DNA of 10,000 nt from Symbiodinium natans (Eukaryota > Sar > Dinophyceae > Suessiales > Symbiodiniaceae), in assembly GCA_905221605.1 (NCBI GenBank), contig CAJNDS010002738.1, positions 1-10,000 of the forward strand, given 5' to 3'. Position 1 is the stretch's first letter. Each line of letters opens with the position of its first letter. Below are positions 6,046 to 10,000 of this stretch, in pieces. Below the pieces are notes generated by a model that was not told the DNA's origin, made no database searches, and saw only the letters and a program-made list of their open reading frames with translations. The position numbers were made by a program, and so were the translations under genes.

Positions 6046-6122
6046 CGGTGCCTCAACATGGGATGCCCGGTAGCGCATACAAGCCCCGCTCTTCAATGTT
6101 TGTGCCTGAATGCTGGAACAAG
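6046..6122 (+). CDS. Short exon of locus B
   Basis: A strong acceptor (GTTGCTCTTCTTTCGAGGTTTCAG region, ending 6045) opens a 77-base exon. In phase 1 it reads VPQHGMPGSAYKPRSSMFVP, then ECWNK, ending at donor AAG|GTCAGA (6123). The second possible frame (RCLNMGCPVAHTSP) is a less good phase match to the preceding donor. The downstream intron would be only 42 bases (6123-6164). Confidence 0.45.
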
Positions 6123-6164
6123 GTCAGAGTTCGACGTCAGAAATCAAAAGGTTTGCTTGCTTAG

Positions 6165-6240
6165 CCTGCGCAAGCCAAAGTGCTGGCTGCACAAAGCTTT
6201 CGGAGTAGGTGTCCAGCTGGTGCAGTCGTTGAAGGAGCTG
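6165..6240 (+). CDS. Weak exon candidate, locus B
   Basis: After acceptor GGTTTGCTTGCTTAG (ends 6164) the phase-0 frame reads PAQAKVLAAQSFRSRCPAGA and then stops within about 90 bases. A donor must be used before that, and the end given is approximate. The opposite strand (6161-6346) also carries a plausible amphipathic frame (LDLKEALEQGLTALCQGLA), so both strand and borders are open. Confidence 0.28.
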
Positions 6241-6277
6241 CGAGGCCCTGACACAAGGCGGTCAACCCTTGTTCCAG

Positions 6278-6544
6278 AGCTTCCTTCAAGTCCAAGTCTC
6301 CAAGATTGAAGTGCCCCGTAGACTTTGTAAAGAGCAGAATCCCCAAAATGCCTACAGCGGCCTACAGCACCGAGATGATGTCTTCCCGGCAAAGCAGTCC
6401 GATCGCTCGTCTGGGCTGCTGAAGCAGCTCAAGTCTGACGGGCAGATGTCCTCCCACAACTTCCCACAACTTCCCACAACAACTACACACCTCTATACAA
6501 ACCTACAGATTCTCAAGATATTTTGTTCGGGATACCTCTCATAA
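6278..6544 (+). CDS. Exon candidate, locus B
   Basis: Acceptor CAACCCTTGTTCCAG (ends 6277) opens a frame reading SFLQVQVSKIEVPRRLCKEQ, then NPQNAYSGLQHRDDVFPAKQ, then SDRSSGLLKQLKSDGQ, to a stop at 6542-6544. It includes the 10-bp triplicate at 6451-6480, which reads as SSHNFPQLPTTTT. The composition is coding-like in the first two thirds. If a donor in phase 2 near CTCAA|GTCTGA (about 6431) is used, it joins the exon at 6627. The function is unknown. Confidence 0.38.
   Translation, partial: SFLQVQVSKIEVPRRLCKEQNPQNAYSGLQHRDDVFPAKQSDRSSGLLKQLKSDGQMSSHNFPQLPTTTTHLYTNLQILKIFCSGYLS
6451..6480 (+). repeat. Three tandem copies of (C/T)TCCCACAAC
   Basis: Three head-to-tail 10-base units occur, the first with C for T at its start. 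The period is not a multiple of three, so copy-number change would shift any coding frame through it. Confidence 0.9.
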
Positions 6545-6626
6545 CCGAAGCTGGGTTCTGTGGCATGGCCTGATTGAGAACGGGTTCCTATAAGCCGTTT
6601 GTGTCCTAAACATCTCCATCCCGCAG

Positions 6627-6852
6627 CATCAAACATCCGGCCAACCCTCCAAACCGAACTACTTGCCACTACAACAAAAGGCCACTGGGTTCTTCTCTGA
6701 GTGTTGAGATTACACAGGAACTTTCAGGATCCTCCAGCAAACCACCGCGAGCCGACCAAGTCGCCAAACTCGTGGCAGCGATCCGTGTGGCCCATGACAC
6801 GGGCGATTCCAAAGTCCATTTTCGCATGCTACCCGAGAACTGTGCGGTCTGA
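6627..6852 (+). CDS. Possible terminal exon of locus B
   Basis: A good acceptor (CATCTCCATCCCGCAG, ends 6626) opens a frame of 74 codons to TGA at 6850. The clearest part reads SSSKPPRADQVAKLVAAIRV, then AHDTGDSKVHFRMLPENCAV. The helix-like QVAKLVAAIRVAHD looks genuine. A second AG (GATTACACAG) could start the exon later. The last 60 or so bases share a short, weak likeness with the copy at 8041-8120. The antisense frame (6669-7022) is longer but less protein-like here. No family was recognised. Confidence 0.42.
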
Positions 6853-6977
6853 AGTGCATGAAAGTTTTGCTCTTTGAGTGACTTAGGATGAGGATGGTGT
6901 AAACCCCAAACCCTCAACCTTACACCCTCACCGAACCTACTCCCAGACATGACGAATCCGAAGCTACCCTGCAGCCT
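6853..6977. other. Unassigned spacer
   Basis: No exon was seen. It includes a C/A-rich patch at 6901-6935 with irregular CCCTCA/CCCCAAA motifs, loosely telomere-like but without a fixed period. Confidence 0.4.
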
Positions 6978-7253
6978 TGATGAAGTGGAATTTGCGGTCC
7001 CGAGCCAACGAAAAATCGACACGGCTGTGTGCTCACGAGTGTGTCAAATGGCGCTACACTGCGAGGAGCGACTTCCCCGACCGAAATCCTGCGCCACGTT
7101 CTTCGTTCGGGCATCACACAGTCAACATCTGCCGCGCACGTGAAGTCACCAAAGGCTCTGGTTTCCTCGGTCAAAAATCCTCACCCAAGATGTTGCCATT
7201 TTCTCATCTTGCATACTAGACATGACTTCAGTCCGGCTGCGGGTTCGATCGCT
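6978..7253 (-). pseudogene. Retrocopy body (MQDEKM family), frameshifted
   Basis: Directly downstream of the spliced-leader relic, the - strand has a 30-39 base leader and then in-frame ATGs at 7223 and 7214 (MSSMQDEKMATSWV). A frameshift of about two bases relative to the sister copy follows. The shifted frame then reads GFLTEETRAFGDFTCAADVD and on to about 6920. The sister copy at 7928-8140 (+ strand) has MQDEKMEAFAVTGFLNEGTR. Over the first 67 or so aligned bases about 84% match by hand count. Beyond that the likeness is patchy but returns at AATTC..C.TCATC near 6985. The leader relic plus the broken frame mark it as a processed pseudogene. Confidence 0.55.
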
Positions 7254-7275
7254 CTTTTGCCAAAATGGCGACGGA
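7254..7275 (-). other. Dinoflagellate spliced-leader (DinoSL) relic
   Basis: Read on the - strand, this block is TCCGTCGCCATTTTGGCAAA plus AG. The known dinoflagellate leader is CCGTAGCCATTTTGGCTCAAG with a variable first base. Nineteen of 22 positions agree; the changes are A to C at position 6 and TC to AA at positions 18-19. DinoSL is added to mRNAs by trans-splicing, so finding it in genomic DNA just upstream of an ORF is the known mark of an mRNA that was reverse-transcribed and reinserted. A rough estimate puts a match this good by chance in 20 kb of sequence below one in ten thousand. Confidence 0.8.
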
Positions 7276-7392
7276 ACTCGCAGCCTCAGAATTTAATAGA
7301 ACAACAAGTGAAAACCTGCAGCCCAAGGTGAGACCCAAACCCCAGACCAACCTAACCGGTGGTTTGGGAACCCCCTAAATTACTGGACCCAC
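7276..7392. other. Spacer with 8-bp hairpin
   Basis: No coding exon was seen. An inverted repeat CCCAAACC (7334-7341) / GGTTTGGG (7361-7368) with a 19-base loop lies here. No U-run follows it. Its role is unknown. Confidence 0.4.
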
Positions 7393-7710
7393 CACGATAA
7401 ACACAGAGAGTTTGACTTGCTCAAGGCTGAAGTAAGCAACGGCCCACGTGCTCTCCTATTTTTGGAGTAGCGCAGAGATTTTGACTTGCTCAAGTAAAAA
7501 TACGACGTGCTGTCGGATTGTTTTGGAGTTGGAGGCTGCAGCAGAAAACTGCGGTTCCTCACTACTTTGCATCTAAGATCGATGCCCAAATCATTCGCTC
7601 CTAACCTCCCCTTACGGGGCCAGAGTTTGGGATTAATAAACCCCCAAAAATAATGGAAAGCCCCGCGGGCCCTCGATGATGATAAGCACAGAGACTTTGA
7701 ATTGCTTAAG
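7393..7710. repeat. Degenerate tandem repeat, about 72-nt period
   Basis: Three copies of a core ending TTTGA(C/A)TTGCT(C/T)AAG are centred at 7411-7425, 7480-7494 and 7696-7710. They are spaced 69 and 216 bases apart, that is about one and three units of 72. The first and third match at 27 of 33 bases (7393-7425 versus 7678-7710). The second has 22 of the 24 core bases of the first. The flanking ACGTGCT(C/G)TC...TTTTGGAGT block also recurs at 7446 and 7506. In one + frame the copies read HDKHREFDLLK, RRDFDLLK and DDKHRDFELLK, with stops between. This suggests a decayed array of coding repeats. The two middle units are largely lost. Confidence 0.6.
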
Positions 7711-7737
7711 CAAGCACAGATAAGAGGATAAGCTTCC

Positions 7738-7850
7738 AAGAAGGAAAAAATCCAAGAAGAGGAAAAAGAGGAAGAAGAGGAGCGGAAAAGGACACAAGAG
7801 GACAGCCCCTTTCCACCCACGTCCCCCACCCCGCCCCCCAGCCCGGGAAA
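7738..7850 (+). repeat. Purine tract followed by C-rich tract
   Basis: About 60 nearly pure A/G bases (7738-7799: AAGAAGAGGAAAAAGAGGAA and on) are followed by a C-rich run (7805-7850). Through the junction one + frame reads a Lys/Glu-rich then Pro-rich sequence (KKEKIQEEEKEEEERKRTQE), open to a TAG at 7927. The strand asymmetry also explains the long - strand frame 7380-7922. A charged coiled-coil plus proline tail is possible but can equally be compositional. Confidence 0.5.
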
Positions 7851-7927
7851 CCATATGACCCCTTTTTCTATTCTCGGGGGCGGAGAGGGAGGGCGGGAGC
7901 CCCCCCTATTAATCAGAAGCACGGCTT

Positions 7928-8140
7928 AGTATGCAAGATGAAAAAATGGAAGCATTTGCGGTGACAGGATTCTTGAACGAGGGAACGAGGGCCTTCCGGT
8001 CTTGGACATCAGGTTGTGGGTCGTCCAAGGGTACTTCAAGCTTCCAAAATGCGCTCCGTGGGTCCCATGACAAGAGCAGACAAGGCGACAACGCATCGTT
8101 TGTACCCGCAACTCTGCTCCTCGAATTCAGTCGCATCTGA
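7928..8140 (+). pseudogene. Second copy of the MQDEKM family
   Basis: The ORF from ATG 7931 runs 69 codons: MQDEKMEAFAVTGFLNEGTR, then AFRSWTSGCGSSKGTSSFQN, then a tail ending LLLEFSRI. It is the inverted sister of the retrocopy at 7253-6978, and similarity begins sharply at TAGTATGCAAGATGA in both. No leader relic precedes this copy. The AG just before the start could be a splice acceptor (CGGCTTAG|TATG), so this one may be a live exon instead of a pseudogene. The function is unknown. Confidence 0.4.
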
Positions 8141-8282
8141 TTTGGGATTTGTGATCCATTGCCGTGCAAGCCGAGGCTTCTTGAGTGTCTTGAAAGTACT
8201 TTGCAAGCTTCATCTCAAGCCTTCAATGCGATGTACCATAGACTAGATGTGAGACTGAGGCATCCGCGAGACTGCAGAATAC
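8141..8282. other. Unassigned stretch
   Basis: A + frame (8159-8560) and a - frame (8215-8472) both pass through. Neither has borders here that decide it. On the - strand this would be intron downstream of the donor at 8282. Confidence 0.3.
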
Positions 8283-8359
8283 CTGCCTCCGAGCAAGGCC
8301 ACTCAATCTTGACATGGCAGGAAGCTGCGAATGCACGTGCATCATCGTGCACCTTCACC
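8283..8359 (-). CDS. 77-nt exon candidate, - strand
   Basis: Acceptor ATACTTGCTGCCTGCAG (8360-8362) and donor GCAG|GTATTCTG (8282) bound 25 codons: VKVHDDARAFAASCHVKIEW, then PCSEA. It could be a downstream exon of locus C. The competing + frame is also open. No family was recognised. Confidence 0.38.
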
Positions 8360-8865
8360 CTGCAGGCAGCAAGTATTCGCAGGGCCGAAGCAGGGCCGAA
8401 GTCCTTCACTTCATCGCCGAAAGTGCACTCTACTGCGTGCTCCCAGCTGCAGCAGGGCCTGATGCTGTACAAAGGCGCCCCACTGCAAAGGCGCTTAGGT
8501 CTCGGATCAGAGTGGCGCCCATGTGGAGCATCGGGCGATCATGGAAACTGCAGGTCCTGAGAGAACGACACTGCGAGAACTATGATGCAAGCAGCGGCTC
8601 GCCAGAATCATGGTTCGGGAGGCTCCAAGCATCGGTTTCATTCGTTTATTGCCTGTGGCCTGCTGGGATGCTGCTGCAACGCGCGTGGGATGAAGGCAAG
8701 GTGAATCATCCAGAAACCGTTTTCACTGTCAAAGGCACGTTGTGCTTCTCACTCACAAGAAGGTTTGAATCAGGAGGTATTACACACGGCTTTGCAGGTT
8801 CTAGAACTCCGCGACTTATGCCTCATGAACGAGGGCGACTGCAGCTGCACAAGATCTAGAGCCAC
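8360..8865. other. Ambiguous stretch with long but unconvincing + frame
   Basis: The + frame 8314-8859 is 181 codons long but poor in the patterns of folded proteins and rich in Arg, Cys and Ser. It contains a direct 11-bp duplication, GCAGGGCCGAA at 8379-8400. No clear splice borders support it. If the - strand is the coding one, this is mostly intron. Confidence 0.3.
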
Positions 8866-9033
8866 ATGTCGAAAGTCTGGCTTGCTCCAGATGTTGCAGA
8901 CAGAACCTCCCACCACCACCGGAACCACGGCAGCTTTGCCCTAGCCTTTCTTGAAAAAACACCCCCCACTGCCATGTTTGGGGTCGGCGTGAGCTCAGTT
9001 TCTGGCCTGCATCGTCAAACATTCTGCCACTGA
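8866..9033 (+). CDS. Small + ORF, 55 codons
   Basis: ATG at 8866 follows an AG (AGATCTAG|AGCCACATG) that could accept a leader. It reads MSKVWLAPDVADRTSHHHRN, then HGSFALAFLEKTPPTAMFGV, then GVSSVSGLHRQTFCH, and stops at TGA 9031. The same frame resumes at once and stays open to 9282. The - strand frame 8816-9022 is a rival reading. The function is unknown. Confidence 0.33.
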   Translation: MSKVWLAPDVADRTSHHHRNHGSFALAFLEKTPPTAMFGVGVSSVSGLHRQTFCH

Positions 9034-9042
9034 GCCGTTCCC

Positions 9043-9282
9043 ATGGTTAGCTCCACGGGCGGCTGCGGCCTGGCCGATGGACTTTGTGAGGCTGCGGTGT
9101 GGATACCTTCCTCCTGGAAACTCAGAACTCATTCCGCTATGAAAAATTCTGAAGCTGGAGAGGCTCCACAAAGAGTCAATCTGGGAGAAATGAAGACATG
9201 CAGCTTTGCAGTCCAGACTCCAAAAACGCAAGGATCAAGAATACACCTCGCACCCAACAGCCGTCCTGCAACCTTAAACTGA
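9043..9282 (+). CDS. Small + ORF in frame with its upstream neighbour
   Basis: ATG 9043 in a good context (TTCCCATGG) starts 79 codons. The best stretch is MKNSEAGEAPQRVNLGEMKT, then CSFAVQTPKTQGSRIHLAPN. It is separated from 8866-9033 only by TGA and three codons in the same frame. Possible explanations are an intron removing the TGA (donor GGC|GTGAGC, about 8990; acceptor phases do not fit cleanly), a decayed gene, or chance. It overlaps the - strand tail of locus C. Confidence 0.3.
   Translation: MVSSTGGCGLADGLCEAAVWIPSSWKLRTHSAMKNSEAGEAPQRVNLGEMKTCSFAVQTPKTQGSRIHLAPNSRPATLN
9176..9265 (-). CDS. Possible terminal exon of locus C
   Basis: Acceptor TTTAAGGTTGCAG (9266-9268) would join 9469-9320 in phase 0 through a 54-base intron. 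It reads DGCWVRGVFLILAFLESGLQ, then SCMSSFLPD, and stops at 9176. The intron is a multiple of three and also open, so splicing here is uncertain. The + ORF 9043-9282 competes with it. Confidence 0.3.
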   Translation of the reverse strand, partial: DGCWVRGVFLILAFLESGLQSCMSSFLPD

Positions 9283-9319
9283 CCTTCCCGCTAAATCCCG
9301 CTAACCCACCCGAACAAAC

Positions 9320-9469
9320 CTGAGACAATATGAGACGGTCAGATTCCACCTTCTCGCCAGCCCGCGTGACGATCCTTGCAGAAGGGCGCTCAGCTGACCA
9401 TGGCTGACCAGGTTCCGGGTTCAAAAAACAGCAGATTTTCTGGGGGCTGGTACGGCCGGGTTTGTTTGG
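9320..9469 (-). CDS. 50-codon exon of locus C
   Basis: The exon is bounded by a strong acceptor (CGCTGAAATTTTGCAG, ends 9470) and donor CTCAG|GTTTGTTC (9319), with phase 0 on both sides. It reads PNKPGRTSPQKICCFLNPEP, then GQPWSAERPSARIVTRAGEK, then VESDRLILSQ. The frame carries a plausible mix of charged and hydrophobic residues. No family was recognised. Confidence 0.5.
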
Positions 9470-9531
9470 CTGCAAAATTTCAGCGGGCAGGTGGGTAACT
9501 ACAGGGCTACAGGGCCTACTGCGCCCTACTG

Positions 9532-9700
9532 CTAAATCGTTCTTTCGAGAGATCCTTCATGATCCTTCTCAATCAAACTCCCCCAAGCAAATTCTTCAAA
9601 GCTAACAGCATCCCAGCGTAAGACAGGATCCTTCCGTTTGGCGGCGAAGATCATGTAATGTGCAGATGCATATTCCCTGCCTTTCAGAGAACGGGAACAC
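9532..9700 (-). CDS. Well-supported exon of locus C
   Basis: Acceptor AGCTAATTACTCACTGCAG (ends 9701), with a branch-like CTAAT, opens CSRSLKGREYASAHYMIFAA, then KRKDPVLRWDAVSFEEFAWG, then SLIEKDHEGSLERTI, ending in TAG at 9532-9534. The composition is that of a folded protein, and this is one of the best coding calls in the window. It is either the terminal exon of one gene or the stop lies beyond an unseen donor. No phase-0 GT donor leading to 9469 was found. The function is unknown. Confidence 0.58.
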
Positions 9701-9821
9701 CTGCAGTGAGTAATTAGCTGACACGCCCTGCTGGGAAGCCTAGACGCCCCTAAACTCTCCCTCAACACGCATCCTCCATATTATAGTTCCCGCATGGTTG
9801 CACGCTTGGAGGCCTAAGCAC

Positions 9822-9942
9822 CTAATTCAACATCCAAATCAAGACATGGCAACAGCGACGTCCTCCCAGCTGCATTGATGGCCGAACGCTGTACTGCGGG
9901 GCGTCGTGACGGCACTGCGCAATAGCCATGCAAAGGGAGGGT
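9822..9942 (-). CDS. Upstream exon of locus C
   Basis: After acceptor TGTTCACATGTGCAG (9943-9945) the frame reads TLPLHGYCAVPSRRPAVQRS, then AINAAGRTSLLPCLDLDVEL. A donor at TTAG|GTGCTTAG (9821) precedes an in-frame TAG at 9814-9816. The donor leaves phase 1 while the next exon (9700) needs phase 2, so a small exon or another donor is missing between them. No family was recognised. Confidence 0.45.
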
Positions 9943-10000
9943 CTGCACATGTGAACAGCGGATCGGATCGGAGAGAGGGCTAATTCTGATGTCCCCCCGA

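Noticed and set aside
5646-6164. 172-codon + strand ORF as one uninterrupted CDS
   Set aside because: It begins inside the intron starting at the GTAAGT donor 5642 and runs out of frame with exons 5489-5641 and 5786-5960. Only its last part (6046-6122) looks genuine, through splicing.
6337-6358. Second spliced-leader-like match around CCAAAATGCCTAC
   Set aside because: Only about 13 of 22 positions agree, near chance for this window.
6901-6935. Interstitial telomere-like sequence (CCCTCA, CCCCAAA)
   Set aside because: There is no fixed repeat unit. It looks like a merely C/A-rich patch.
7238-7255. tRNA T-arm-like GGGTTCGATC
   Set aside because: The flanks do not pair as a T-stem and no A-box or acceptor stem is placed correctly upstream. 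GTTCGAGCC at 1908 fails the same test.
7462-7494. Repeat core ...ATTTTGACTTGCTCAAG as a spliced-leader relic
   Set aside because: It resembles the leader end but needs two insertions of about four bases. The sister repeat copies lack the resemblance.
7380-7922. 180-codon - strand ORF as a real protein
   Set aside because: It is open because it lies opposite a purine tract and a repeat with period a multiple of three. The translation is Ser/Leu-rich low complexity that copies the repeat.
8314-8859. Longest + strand ORF (181 codons) as an intact gene
   Set aside because: There are no convincing splice or start signals and no recognisable pattern. It overlaps a better-bounded - strand exon at 8359-8283.
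1-10000. Bacterial or phage origin, CRISPR or defence cassette
   Set aside because: There are no long ORFs, ribosome binding sites, operon spacing or repeat-spacer structure. Intron borders and the leader relic point to a eukaryotic nuclear genome.

Overview
The window reads as nuclear DNA of a eukaryote, most probably a dinoflagellate. No frame holds a long intact protein. The coding signal is instead cut into exons of about 40-270 bases with consistent GT...AG borders. The strongest taxonomic clue is a 22-base block at 7254-7275 (- strand) that matches the dinoflagellate spliced leader (DinoSL) at 19 of 22 positions. Base composition is mixed (roughly half GC), with small simple repeats. 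The genus cannot be fixed from the sequence. All exons were read by eye from splice signals, phase and protein-like composition. There is no transcript support, and most products are unrecognised.

Layout. Locus A (- strand, about 3976 down to 159) is the best-supported gene. Exons at 2620-2584, 2505-2233, 2063-1920, 1606-1529, 1409-1347, 1178-666, 641-519 and 457-329 can be chained in frame, mostly through phase-0 introns. Its last part includes a short stretch resembling the Mei2-type C-terminal RRM. Exons at 3976-3878 and 3806-3570 (splicing in phase) may be its upstream part or a separate gene. Two more - strand exon candidates lie at 5061-4904 and 4648-about 4470.

Locus B (+ strand, 5301 to about 6852) begins about 240 bases from the last - strand exon and runs the other way, so 5062-5300 is a divergent strand switch. 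Its first exons (5301-5408, 5489-5641, 5786-5960, 6046-6122) join in frame. They encode a Ser/Pro/Thr-rich protein of unknown function.

The stretch 6853-8282 is accessory in character. It holds a retrocopy carrying the DinoSL relic on the - strand (7275 to about 6978), a degenerate tandem repeat (about 7393-7710), a purine tract followed by a C-rich tract, and a second related copy on the + strand (7928-8140). Together the two copies form a diverged inverted repeat.

Locus C (- strand, 9942 down to at least 9176) has three good exons: 9942-9822, 9700-9532 and 9469-9320. A further - exon candidate lies at 8359-8283. Small + strand open frames at 8866-9282 compete with the tail of locus C and cannot be settled here.

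No bacterial operon, CRISPR array, tRNA, rRNA or recognisable transposase was found. The observation most worth following up is the DinoSL-tagged retrocopy and its inverted relative. Nothing else here amounts to a demonstrable new system.
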